A DNA stretch of 13,525 nt from Bacteroidota bacterium (GCA_021778375.1 JAJYCM010000041.1:1-13525); one strand, 5' to 3'. Numbered from the stretch's first letter, positions 6,603 to 13,371 are shown. A program made the numbers and translations. Notes: generated from the sequence alone by a model not told the origin.

Positions 6603-8297
6603 CTATGACGTTAACCATTTATTTTTAATCTTTTTCAATATAAAAATTCCCAATATCCATAATGAAACTGCAAGAGAGATCTCCGGGATAATTAGTGGAT
6701 ATTTTGTAAAAAAAGTTTCTGTTGATTCTAACGGTGCATCGCCGACAATAACATCCTTAGTAAAAAGCGTTGATTCAATTTTTGTTTTGCCGAGTGGATT
6801 TATGATGCAGCTAATTCCGCCATTGGCTGCTCTTACAACAGTACGTCTATTTTCAACTGCGCGTAATACAGAAATTTCTTTGTGCTGATATGGCCCGCTC
6901 GATTTACCATACCAACTATCGTTTGTAACTATAGCTATAAGCTTTGCTCCGCGCTGAACAAAATTAGTAACAAAATATGGGAATACAGATTCGTAGCATA
7001 CAAGTCCGTTTATACTGATTGAATCTTTAGAGGAAGTTGTAGATAGAGGTCTGTTATTCTCAATATCAGGGAGCTTGAAATTGACAGTATCTTTACCAAC
7101 GTTCCAACCTGAAATTCCGACGCTCCACCTAATTAGCTTTCCAAGAAAAGGAAGCTGATTGACAAACGGAACTCTTTCGCCAAAAGGAACGAGCTTCATT
7201 TTAGCATATCTCTGAACTATTCTTGTATCGGGGGAAAGCAAGATTATACCATTGTAAGTCGCATAGGAAATATTTTCGCTTGAATTGGTTTTAGCATCAT
7301 AAGGGGCATTTTCCCCGGGATAAAAATACTTTACGTCGGGCATTCCCGTAAGAAGATAAACGTTATTGCGTCTCAGGAAGCTATAAATTGAATCAAGCGT
7401 AATACTATAAGAACCATCCATCAAAAAAACAGGCAAAGCGGTTTCAGGCCAAATAATTAGACGCGCTCCTTTGTTAACCGCTTGCTGAGAAAGATTAAGA
7501 TATTCGGTTGTTAAGTTGTTTAAATTTTTGTCGTTCCATTTATCCCATGGGTTTAAATTTGGCTGAATTAGTCCAACTTTAATTATTTTACTTGAAACGT
7601 GAAAAGTATCTAGTCGAAAAAAACCATACCCAAGTATAAGAATATAAATAATTAGTGCTGTGGATAGATGTAATAGAAATTTTCTTTTCGATAATTTTAG
7701 ATTGATAAAGGCTTTATACAAAAAAATATTTATATAGATAACGATAATAGACAAACCAACCGCACCAATTGTATCTGCAATTTGGATGAAGGAAGTAAAT
7801 TCAGCAAGACCGTGTCCCAGCGTTAACCATGGAAAGCTTATGTCGGTAAGCATATAGAGATATTCGTAGGCAGCCCAAAACATAGGGAACAAAAAAAATG
7901 CTACAGTTCCGGAAAAGGATTTTTTCGCCAAATAGAAAAGAGTTGAAGGGATCAAGAATAATATCGGTTCAAAAAAGAGTAACGTTCCACCGGCAATCAT
8001 TAAAAACAGGTCTGATTCCTTTTGCCAACTGCCAACCCAATAGATTGTGATAACACTAAAAACAAAAAAAGTAAGGTAAGTAGCGCGGTTTATTTCAGCT
8101 AAGGATTTTCTTTTTTCAATTACAATAAAATATGGGATTAATCCTACAAATAGAAAAAAAGTAAACGGAAAAGGAAATGGTGGAAAGCCAAACCCCATGA
8201 GTACACCACTAAAAATCAGAAGTAGTCTTTCTTTTTGTTTTACCTTTTTTTCTTCAGGCGAAATTCTAAATCTGTTATGCCAAAGGTTAAAACTCAA
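6603..8297 (-). CDS. lnt: Apolipoprotein N-acyltransferase
   Basis: Lnt transfers an acyl chain from a phospholipid to the N-terminal cysteine of apolipoproteins in the inner membrane, the last step of lipoprotein maturation. At 564 residues it is somewhat longer than the E. coli enzyme. The N-terminal half has several membrane helices (between about 25 and 225), starting with a G-F-P-P-F-P-F-P stretch. The C-terminal half is a nitrilase-type domain with the triad Glu285 (I-W-P-E-T), Lys366 (Y-A-K-M-K-L-V-P-F-G-E) and Cys434 (G-L-V-C-Y-E-S-V-F-P), plus N-D-S-W-Y near 459-463. A last helix spans about 533-555. The TTG start at 8297 is supported by AAGGA 5 nt upstream; it gives an 11-nt overlap with the DedA gene. 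The next in-frame ATG lies about 33 codons in, within the first helix, so it is less likely. Confidence 0.95.
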   Translation of the reverse strand: MSFNLWHNRFRISPEEKKVKQKERLLLIFSGVLMGFGFPPFPFPFTFFLFVGLIPYFIVIEKRKSLAEINRATYLTFFVFSVITIYWVGSWQKESDLFLMIAGGTLLFFEPILFLIPSTLFYLAKKSFSGTVAFFLFPMFWAAYEYLYMLTDISFPWLTLGHGLAEFTSFIQIADTIGAVGLSIIVIYINIFLYKAFINLKLSKRKFLLHLSTALIIYILILGYGFFRLDTFHVSSKIIKVGLIQPNLNPWDKWNDKNLNNLTTEYLNLSQQAVNKGARLIIWPETALPVFLMDGSYSITLDSIYSFLRRNNVYLLTGMPDVKYFYPGENAPYDAKTNSSENISYATYNGIILLSPDTRIVQRYAKMKLVPFGERVPFVNQLPFLGKLIRWSVGISGWNVGKDTVNFKLPDIENNRPLSTTSSKDSISINGLVCYESVFPYFVTNFVQRGAKLIAIVTNDSWYGKSSGPYQHKEISVLRAVENRRTVVRAANGGISCIINPLGKTKIESTLFTKDVIVGDAPLESTETFFTKYPLIIPEISLAVSLWILGIFILKKIKNKWLTS

Positions 8298-8907
8298 TTT
8301 TGTCCTTCTTTCTTTTCTTAAAAAGATATCTCACTACAAAAACTGCTGCAATGAATATTGTAACAACGAGAATGAGTCTACTATAAGTTGAGATATAATT
8401 ATCAACTTTATGGATATTTCTGCCGAAAATAAAACCCAAGTAAATGACAATAGAATTCCAAAATAGGGCGCTAATTGTAGCCAAAAGAGTTGTTTTCTTA
8501 AATTTCAATTCGCTTAAACCTGCAAACAAAGAAATGATTGATCTAGTACCGGGCAAAAACCTGTTTGCTAAAATGATAATGTATCCATACTTCCCAAACC
8601 AATTTTCAGCATTTTCTAAGGCTTTAACAGAAATGAATTTAATCTTTCCGGCTCGAACAATTTTTTTATCTAATTGACTACCAATAAAAAAAAGAGTCAT
8701 GAATCCTAGAACGCTTCCTGCAGTGGTAAATAGTAAAGTCGGAACAAAATGGAGTGAATCTGTCGCGATTAATGAACCACCGACTATAACAACTAAGTCA
8801 CTCGGAGACGGGGGAAAAATATTTTCAATAAATGCAAAAAGAAAGAGTGCAAAATAAATCCAGACAGGATTTAGATTGGAGAATAAGTCAAGAATATTTT
8901 CTATCAT
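8287..8907 (-). CDS. DedA-family (SNARE-associated/VTT) membrane protein
   Basis: This 206-residue integral membrane protein belongs to the DedA family. Members are linked to undecaprenyl-phosphate or phospholipid flipping and to envelope homeostasis. Signature segments are E-N-I-F-P-P-S-P-S-D (28-37), a G-S-V-L-G motif before the second hydrophobic segment (64-68), F-G-K-Y-G (104-108) and R-F-L-P-G-T-R-S (116-123). The last carries the conserved arginine and proline. The tail (K-K-R-K-K-D-K) is strongly basic and cytoplasmic. The ATG is one base after the ispF stop and has no recognisable ribosome binding site: a run of nine A precedes it, so it probably depends on coupling to ispF. Its neighbours, lnt and ispF, also act in or feed the envelope. 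The exact substrate is not known. Confidence 0.9.
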   Translation of the reverse strand: MIENILDLFSNLNPVWIYFALFLFAFIENIFPPSPSDLVVIVGGSLIATDSLHFVPTLLFTTAGSVLGFMTLFFIGSQLDKKIVRAGKIKFISVKALENAENWFGKYGYIIILANRFLPGTRSIISLFAGLSELKFKKTTLLATISALFWNSIVIYLGFIFGRNIHKVDNYISTYSRLILVVTIFIAAVFVVRYLFKKRKKDKIEF

Positions 8908-8908
8908 A

Positions 8909-9397
8909 TCATTTTTTTTTAATGATTAGAACAGTTGCAAATGCCGAAACGCCTTCTTCTCTTCCGACAAATCCAAGGTTTTCGGTAGTAGTTGCCTTAA
9001 CGGAAATCATGTCGATATTTGTTTGAAGGACTTCCGCAATTCGATTTCTCATTTGATAAATAAATGGAGATATTTTTGGTCTTTGCATAGCAACAACTAC
9101 ATCGAGATTTCCAAGTTGATAGCCTTTCTCTTTTATAAGTTGGTAAACCTGATTTAGCAAAAGAACGCTATCAGCATTTTTATACTTTGGGTCGCTATCA
9201 GGGAAATGTTGACCAATATCGCCCAGAGCCAGAGCTCCAAGTAAGGCGTCTGAAACGGCATGAAGAAGAACATCGGCATCGGAATGACCGAGCAGACCTT
9301 TTTCATAAGGGATTTCAATTCCGCCCAAGATTAATTTTCCTCCTTCAGCAAATGCGTGAACGTCTAAGCCAATTCCTGTTCTATAATCTTCAATCAA
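8909..9397 (-). CDS. ispF: 2-C-methyl-D-erythritol 2,4-cyclodiphosphate synthase
   Basis: IspF closes CDP-methylerythritol 2-phosphate to the cyclic diphosphate with release of CMP, in the MEP route to isoprenoids. The 162-residue length is typical and the enzyme normally acts as a trimer. Zinc ligands are visible: Asp12 and His14 in G-L-D-V-H, and His46 in the long motif that begins G-H-S-D-A-D. D-I-G-Q-H-F-P-D (60-67) and K-A-T-T-T-E (134-139, in V-K-A-T-T-T-E-N-L-G-F) are also conserved. The start is TTG at 9397: no ATG lies near the expected N-terminus, and GAGG sits 7 nt upstream inside the acylphosphatase gene. The TTGA overlaps that gene's TGA stop. The tail reads I-I-K-K-K, encoded in a run of nine A. 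Confidence 0.95.
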   Translation of the reverse strand: MIEDYRTGIGLDVHAFAEGGKLILGGIEIPYEKGLLGHSDADVLLHAVSDALLGALALGDIGQHFPDSDPKYKNADSVLLLNQVYQLIKEKGYQLGNLDVVVAMQRPKISPFIYQMRNRIAEVLQTNIDMISVKATTTENLGFVGREEGVSAFATVLIIKKK

Positions 9398-9669
9398 AAT
9401 CTTACCTCAAAACTATTAAATTCATTTTTCAAATCGTGCCAGATGATTTTACAATTATTAACCGAAGCATGAGAAGGGCCGACTTTAATTTTTAGAAAAA
9501 GTTCTTCAATAAGAGCAACCTCACCTTCCACAATAGTTTGTACCTCACCAGTAAAAAGATTTTTTACAAAGCCGGTTAATCCCAGACTCTTTGCATGGCG
9601 TGAAACATAATATCTAAAGCCAACTCCCTGCACTAAACCGGAGGCTATTATTTCAGCTCTCTTATTCAT
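9394..9669 (-). CDS. acyP: Acylphosphatase
   Basis: This small cytoplasmic enzyme (91 residues from the ATG at 9669) hydrolyses acyl phosphates such as acetyl phosphate or 1,3-bisphosphoglycerate. The hallmark S-G-L-V-Q-G-V-G-F-R-Y-Y gives the phosphate-binding loop and catalytic Arg19. G-F-V-K-N-L-F-T-G-E-V supplies catalytic Asn37. Both match the family spacing. The ATG at 9681 would add M-L-F-Q and a 20-nt overlap with the transporter gene; the ATG at 9669 places the N-terminus as usual in the family and overlaps by 8 nt. Neither has a clear ribosome binding site, so coupling to the upstream gene is likely. The stop overlaps the ispF start. Confidence 0.93.
   Translation of the reverse strand: MNKRAEIIASGLVQGVGFRYYVSRHAKSLGLTGFVKNLFTGEVQTIVEGEVALIEELFLKIKVGPSHASVNNCKIIWHDLKNEFNSFEVRF
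9395..9408 (-). promoter_or_regulatory. Ribosome binding site deciding the TTG start of ispF
   Basis: GAGG (9408-9405) precedes TTG (9397-9395) by 7 nt on the minus strand, and the TTG overlaps the acylphosphatase stop as TTGA. The site is encoded within the last codons of acylphosphatase (F-E-V-R-F). It has the same design as the thioesterase start at 5494. Confidence 0.7.
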
Positions 9670-10579
9670 TTGAAACAACATTTAGTTTATCAAAAACTTC
9701 AGCCACTATAAGTCCCAAGAAAATAAGTGCACAACCTAGTGCAGCAAATTTAGAAATTTTTTCGGACAAGATGAACAAGGCAAAGATAGCAGAAAAAATT
9801 GGTTCGAATGATAAAATTATTCCTGCTTTAGTTGGAGTGACCGCTTTTTGAAATTTTGTTTGGATTGTGCTTGCAATAATTGTTGCGAAGACGGAAGTAT
9901 AGATAATTGCAAAGATCAGAGACGAGTTTATAATAAGTTTTTCAACTTGCATTCCAGTAGCAGAAACAAAAAGTGCAGAAATGATACCCAATAATCCAGT
10001 AAGTGAAATTTGGATGAAAACCAGCGGTTTGTAATCGTGTTTTTTACTCGATATATCAAGATAAACAAGATACATGGCAAAAAACACAGCACAGATTAGA
10101 GTGAAAAAATCTCCGATATTAAATCCGCTCCCAATTTCTGAAAAAACATCTAGCACTCTGTTACCTTTGCTTGATAGGAATATCAAACCGATAATAACAA
10201 ACAAAATTCCCAGAAGACTTCCTTTGCCCGGGATTTTCTTTTCAAAAATTAATTGAAATATTGGAGTAAATAATACAAATGTGCCCGTAATAAATGCTGA
10301 TTTTGTAGCCGTTGTATATTGAAGCCCAATAGTTTGAGCAGCGAATCCAAGGAAATAGATTACACCAAGAATAAGGCCGTCCTTTATAGTTCCTTTTGAA
10401 GAATTTAATACAGGACGAATAAAGAATGGGAATAGTAAAACCGCAGCAATTGTAAATCTAACCGCGATGAATAGCATCGGTGTTATTTCATTTAAAGCTC
10501 CTTTAATGATTACAAAAGTGGCTCCCCAAATAATTGTGATAATTAACAATAATCCTTCACTACAATATTTTTTTACCAT
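9662..10579 (-). CDS. EamA/DMT-superfamily transporter
   Basis: This 305-residue inner-membrane protein has about ten hydrophobic helices arranged as two EamA repeats (about 8-135 and 157-295). The first helix shows the usual W-G-A-T-F-V-I-I-K (18-26). The typical A-V-R-F-T-I-A-A (39-46) follows, then G-L-Q-Y-T-T-A-T-K-S-A-F-I-T-G near 85-99. The second repeat has an equivalent A-G-I-I-L-S-F-E-P-I-F-S segment. Members export amino acids, metabolites or drugs; the substrate cannot be inferred here. The gene starts 35 nt after era ends, with a weak GGAA-containing leader, and ends 8-20 nt inside the acylphosphatase gene, so it belongs to the same transcript. Confidence 0.9.
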   Translation of the reverse strand: MVKKYCSEGLLLIITIIWGATFVIIKGALNEITPMLFIAVRFTIAAVLLFPFFIRPVLNSSKGTIKDGLILGVIYFLGFAAQTIGLQYTTATKSAFITGTFVLFTPIFQLIFEKKIPGKGSLLGILFVIIGLIFLSSKGNRVLDVFSEIGSGFNIGDFFTLICAVFFAMYLVYLDISSKKHDYKPLVFIQISLTGLLGIISALFVSATGMQVEKLIINSSLIFAIIYTSVFATIIASTIQTKFQKAVTPTKAGIILSFEPIFSAIFALFILSEKISKFAALGCALIFLGLIVAEVFDKLNVVSNE

Positions 10580-10614
10580 TCTTTAAATTTCCGGCAAGTA
10601 GTTTAAAATGAAAT

Positions 10615-11520
10615 TTATTCTTTCCATTTTGTATAGCCGAGAGATTTCAAGACATTTTCATCCGAACGCCATTTTTCTTTCACTTTTACATGAAGCTCAA
10701 GAAACACCGGGCGTTGAAGAAATTGTTCAATTGATTGACGTGCATCTTCCCCTACTTTTTTTATTGCAGCCCCTTGTTTTCCGATAAGTATTCCTTTTTG
10801 GCTATCTTTCTCGACAAAAATCTCTGCCTGGATTAAATCTTTTCTTCCTTCAACTTCCTTAAATTCTTGGATCACTACTTCGCAGCTATAAGGGATCTCT
10901 TCCTGGTATAGCTCGAAGATTTTTTCACGTATAATTTCAGAGACAAAAAATCTTTCATTCTCGTCGGATACAATATCATCAGGATAAAACTTAGGGTTTT
11001 GCGGAAGAAGTTCAACTATTGAATCGACTATTTGTTGGATATTAAATTTTTCTAATGCAGAAACCGGGATTATCTTTTCAAATTTTTGTGTTGAGTTAAT
11101 TTTATTCATTAGTAACTTAACATGTTCTTGCGAAGTCAAATCAATTTTATTAAGCAATAGAATTTTAGGCTTTTTAACCCTCATAAAAAGCTTGTAAGTA
11201 AAATCATTTTGAAGAGTTTTTAATCCATCGGGGTCTTCAATCAAATCTAAAATTAGGATAAGGATATCGGCGTCTTGTACAGATTGCTCTACTTCTTCCA
11301 TCATTTTTTCTTGTAGAAGATAAGCCGGCGCAAGTATACCTGGAGTATCAAGAAATATTATTTGATATTTTTCTGTTGACAGTATACCCAGGATCCTTTT
11401 TCTGGTAGTTTGCGGTTTGCTTGTGGTAATGGAAATTTTCTGCCCAAGTAAAACATTAAGAAGAGTTGATTTCCCAACATTCGGCTTACCAATAATTGCT
11501 ACATATCCTGCTTTTGTCAT
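10615..11520 (-). CDS. era: GTPase Era (16S rRNA/30S assembly)
   Basis: Era is a GTPase that binds the 3' end of 16S rRNA and aids 30S subunit maturation and cell-cycle control. The 301-residue length is standard. The GTPase domain shows G1 G-K-P-N-V-G-K-S-T (11-19), a P-Q-T-T-R switch (36-40), G3 D-T-P-G (58-61), G4 N-K-I-D (124-127) and a G5-like S-A-L (154-156). The C-terminal KH RNA-binding domain carries the loop G-K-Q-G-A-A-I-K-K-V-G (247-257). It is the first gene of the eight-gene minus-strand run; a TATATTTG promoter element lies upstream, beyond the terminator of the sigma/anti-sigma operon. The ATG at 11520 gives the family-typical N-terminus, with only a weak purine-rich ribosome binding site. 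Confidence 0.97.
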   Translation of the reverse strand: MTKAGYVAIIGKPNVGKSTLLNVLLGQKISITTSKPQTTRKRILGILSTEKYQIIFLDTPGILAPAYLLQEKMMEEVEQSVQDADILILILDLIEDPDGLKTLQNDFTYKLFMRVKKPKILLLNKIDLTSQEHVKLLMNKINSTQKFEKIIPVSALEKFNIQQIVDSIVELLPQNPKFYPDDIVSDENERFFVSEIIREKIFELYQEEIPYSCEVVIQEFKEVEGRKDLIQAEIFVEKDSQKGILIGKQGAAIKKVGEDARQSIEQFLQRPVFLELHVKVKEKWRSDENVLKSLGYTKWKE

Positions 11521-11553
11521 CTTATTATTCTTTGATTGTTATTTTTTCTAATA

Positions 11554-11561
11554 CAAATATA
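11554..11561 (-). promoter_or_regulatory. Possible -7 element of the era operon promoter
   Basis: TATATTTG (minus strand, 11561-11554) matches the Bacteroidota -7 consensus TAnnTTTG. Transcription would begin near 11547, leaving a leader of about 27 nt before era. No TTTG -33 box is seen at the usual distance; the nearest TTG (11588-11586) is 24 nt upstream of the -7 box. The position between a terminator and the first gene of an operon supports the call. Confidence 0.35.
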
Positions 11562-11604
11562 CAAACTAATATTAAATGGCGGAGGCAATAATTTACCATA
11601 AAAT

Positions 11605-11637
11605 AAAAAAAGGCTGTAATTACAACAGCCTTTTTTT
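11605..11637 (-). terminator. Strong intrinsic terminator of the sigma/anti-sigma operon
   Basis: A 13-bp stem formed by 11605-11617 and 11625-11637 encloses a 7-nt loop. Its core is AGGCTGT/ACAGCCT, flanked by A and T runs. Read on the minus strand it follows the anti-sigma-like gene by 22 nt and ends in a T run, then ATTTTA. It separates this operon from the era operon. The symmetrical A/T flanks could also work on the plus strand, though no gene there needs it. Confidence 0.85.
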
Positions 11638-11659
11638 TAGAATATGTATTGGTTTGCTA

Positions 11660-12181
11660 CTATTGTTCAATTTTTCTTTTAGAAAATTTATGTTCTTCAT
11701 ATATAAAGTAAGCTACAGCAAGGAAACCGAATGAAATAATTGATCCGAATATTGAAATATTTTGAGGTGTAAATATTCCTTTCGTACTTTCAGTAAATTG
11801 CATTAAAATCGAGATATATAAATCTGTTTTCTCTACTAATAACCCTGTGCTAGAAGGATCGGAAATAATATTGAATAATAGATAACCGGCAATTGCCAGA
11901 CAAAAAATCATGAAGACTGAAGATATTGATAATATGAAAATTTTGTCCTTTTTACTTGCCTTAAATTTTTTCTCTAACTTTGACATGACAAAGCTGGTAA
12001 AATTTGTTGAAGTTTGATATATCTTCAACTGTCCTAGGTCTCCGTGAATTTTTTGTAAATATTCTAATCTTTTTCTATCAATTTCAGAGTGAATTAACTG
12101 TTCTTTAATAATTTTAAGTTTTGTTTGGTCTAACTCACCGTCGATATATTGATTTAATGTTTCGTCGTCTATGGGAATCAT
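11660..12181 (-). CDS. Probable membrane anti-sigma factor without zinc-finger motif
   Basis: This 173-residue protein is read as the anti-sigma partner of the ECF sigma factor encoded just upstream, mainly from position. Its ATGA start overlaps the sigma stop. The N-terminal 75 residues are soluble, charged and helical, beginning D-D-E-T-L-N-Q-Y-I-D-G-E-L-D, a pattern typical of anti-sigma N-terminal domains. Two hydrophobic segments follow (about 81-105 and 141-161), with a roughly 35-residue loop between them that would face the periplasm. A short basic tail (K-F-S-K-R-K) returns to the cytoplasm. The H-x3-C-x2-C zinc-binding motif of many anti-sigma factors is absent; the only cysteine (94) lies in the first membrane segment. 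Signal release would therefore depend on the membrane or the periplasmic loop. Function is inferred, not shown by a catalytic motif. Confidence 0.75.
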   Translation of the reverse strand: MIPIDDETLNQYIDGELDQTKLKIIKEQLIHSEIDRKRLEYLQKIHGDLGQLKIYQTSTNFTSFVMSKLEKKFKASKKDKIFILSISSVFMIFCLAIAGYLLFNIISDPSSTGLLVEKTDLYISILMQFTESTKGIFTPQNISIFGSIISFGFLAVAYFIYEEHKFSKRKIEQ

Positions 12182-12744
12182 AATATTTCCTCTGCGTAAT
12201 TATTTTTTATAAGAATATCACGCAATAAATTTCTGGATCTATGTAGCATAACTTTTACGTTAGAAATCGAAGTCTGCATAATTTCACTAATTTCTTCGCA
12301 GCTCATATTATCAAGATAAAACATATTTATAACTGCTGAATAGCTTGGAGGCAGTTTTTCGATCATCGATTGCATAAATTGTGAAGAATCTTTTTGTTCT
12401 GTAGTTTCAGGATTATAGTTACTTTCAAGGAAGTATAATTCGTCAATAGAAGACATATCATTCTCAACTTTTCTTTTCTTTGTTGAAAGTCGTGTTAATG
12501 CCGTGTTATAAACAATCCGGTAAAACCAAGTCGAGAATTTTGCTTGCTGTCTAAAACTCTCTAATGAATTATAAGCCTTTACGAAGCAATCCTGAAGAAC
12601 TTCTTCGGCATCCATTTGATTTTTTACCATTCTTACAATCAATGAAAACGCCTTATTTTTATACCTATCCACCAATATTGAGTAATCTGCTCTATTTCCT
12701 TTCTTAACAGATTCTATTATTTCTAAGTCGCTTATATTTTTCAT
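12178..12744 (-). CDS. ECF (group IV) RNA polymerase sigma factor
   Basis: This 188-residue protein has the two-domain ECF layout. Region 2 (about 5-90) includes D-A-E-E-V-L-Q-D-C-F-V-K-A-Y and F-S-T-W-F-Y-R-I-V-Y-N, the core-binding and -10 recognition parts. A variable, acidic linker (about 95-122) follows. Region 4 (about 127-178) has L-P-P-S-Y-S-A-V-I-N-M-F-Y-L and a helix-turn-helix (S-C-E-E-I-S-E-I-M-Q, then S-N-V-K-V-M-L-H-R-S-R) that reads the -35 box. It should direct RNA polymerase to a small regulon, held in check by the co-transcribed membrane protein. A TGTAACC-N16-AGTC element ends only 10 nt before its ATG, and an identical pair of boxes faces the divergent gene. Both are probably its own targets. 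The start codon fits the family N-terminus (S-D-L-E-I-I-E). Confidence 0.95.
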   Translation of the reverse strand: MKNISDLEIIESVKKGNRADYSILVDRYKNKAFSLIVRMVKNQMDAEEVLQDCFVKAYNSLESFRQQAKFSTWFYRIVYNTALTRLSTKKRKVENDMSSIDELYFLESNYNPETTEQKDSSQFMQSMIEKLPPSYSAVINMFYLDNMSCEEISEIMQTSISNVKVMLHRSRNLLRDILIKNNYAEEIL

Positions 12745-12750
12745 TTACTT

Positions 12751-12781
12751 TTATGACTCACTCACCATTTAAAAGGTTACA
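12751..12781 (-). promoter_or_regulatory. ECF-type promoter of the sigma/anti-sigma operon
   Basis: On the minus strand TGTAACC (12781-12775), 16 nt, AGTC (12758-12755) and ATAA (12754-12751) form a bipartite element. It resembles known ECF promoters such as the GTAAC type of Bacillus sigma-X. The same boxes with identical spacing occur in the opposite orientation at 12862-12892. The AGTC box ends 10 nt before the sigma start codon, so the mRNA would have almost no leader. Confidence 0.75.
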
Positions 12782-12797
12782 TGTTAGCAAAAAGATA

Positions 12798-12815
12798 ATA
12801 TGAAATCATATTTCA
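12798..12815. repeat. Overlapping short inverted repeats between the two ECF promoters
   Basis: ATATGA-AA-TCATAT (12798-12811) and TGAAAT-CAT-ATTTCA (12801-12815) overlap in the middle of the divergent intergenic region. They could form an operator for a second regulator. The arms are only 6 bp and AT-rich, so chance is a fair explanation. Confidence 0.2.
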
Positions 12816-12861
12816 ACATAAAAATATTTACAAGTAACAAAAAATGCAATAATATTTTTTT

Positions 12862-12892
12862 TGTAACCTATTCGCTTATATACAAGTCATAA
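12862..12892 (+). promoter_or_regulatory. ECF-type promoter of the divergent membrane-protein gene
   Basis: TGTAACC (12862-12868), 16 nt, AGTC (12885-12888), then ATAA (12889-12892) repeats exactly the boxes and spacing of the sigma operon promoter in the opposite direction. Transcription would begin near 12898, about 78 nt before the ATG at 12976. The 16-nt spacers of the two copies differ, so the shared bases are not a simple duplication. Confidence 0.75.
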
Positions 12893-12975
12893 GCTTTGAG
12901 AGTAGAAATAAAAGGACTCGAAATTAGATGTTTAAGTTGAATATTTAGAAAAATAAATTAGAAAGGAAACAAAAA

Positions 12976-13332
12976 ATGAATGCAGGAGTTGTTGGAGTTT
13001 TTGTACCAATAGTAATGTTTCTTGTAATAGGACTCGTACTTATTGCATATTACTATTTTAGGTTTAGGGAGAGACAAATGCTGATTGAAAAGGGTCTTTC
13101 TGCAGATTCAATAAAAGAATATTTCGAAAGAAAAAGAGATCCAAATAGAATGTTGAAAGTAGGAATCATATGTGTTTTTTTCGGAATAGGATTAGGTCTC
13201 GGATTAATGTTGGAGGACTTTTTAGGACGTGACTATTATGTGCCTTTTTCTTTATTCACAATAACGGGTATCGGTTTTGTAGTTGCTAATCTTCTATCTA
13301 AAAAATTTGAATCAAAAGACCTTGCTAAGTAA
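12976..13332 (+). CDS. Small membrane protein resembling DUF6249, divergent from the ECF sigma gene
   Basis: This 118-residue protein has three hydrophobic segments (about 7-27, 62-79, 90-106). Between the first two lies a charged cytoplasmic-looking stretch, R-F-R-E-R-Q-M-L-I-E-K-G-L-S (29-42), then an E-R-K-R-D-P-N-R segment. This layout, with an I-E-K-G motif just after the first helix, resembles DUF6249 proteins, which I recall occurring beside ECF sigma factors in Bacteroidota. That assignment is from memory, not a search. The start is firm: AAAGGA lies 8 nt before the ATG. The leader holds a TGTAACC-N16-AGTC promoter identical in its boxes to the sigma operon promoter, so it is probably a target of that sigma factor. 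It may sense or buffer the membrane state that triggers the system; no enzymatic motif is seen. A strong terminator follows. Confidence 0.8.
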   Translation: MNAGVVGVFVPIVMFLVIGLVLIAYYYFRFRERQMLIEKGLSADSIKEYFERKRDPNRMLKVGIICVFFGIGLGLGLMLEDFLGRDYYVPFSLFTITGIGFVVANLLSKKFESKDLAK

Positions 13333-13334
13333 AA

Positions 13335-13363
13335 AAAGCCGGCAACAAGCCGGCTTTAATTTT
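13335..13363. terminator. Bidirectional intrinsic terminator between convergent genes
   Basis: AAAGCCGGC (13335-13343) pairs perfectly with GCCGGCTTT (13349-13357) around an AACAA loop. A T-rich tract follows on the plus strand, and a run of seven T follows on the minus strand. It lies just after the DUF6249-like gene and 15 nt beyond the trxB stop, serving both. Confidence 0.9.
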
Positions 13364-13371
13364 TCGTAATT

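Noticed and set aside
9187..9495. Plus-strand open frame of 102 codons
   Set aside because: It lies antisense to ispF and acylphosphatase, both certain genes, and its arginine/glutamine-rich composition is typical of a shadow frame.
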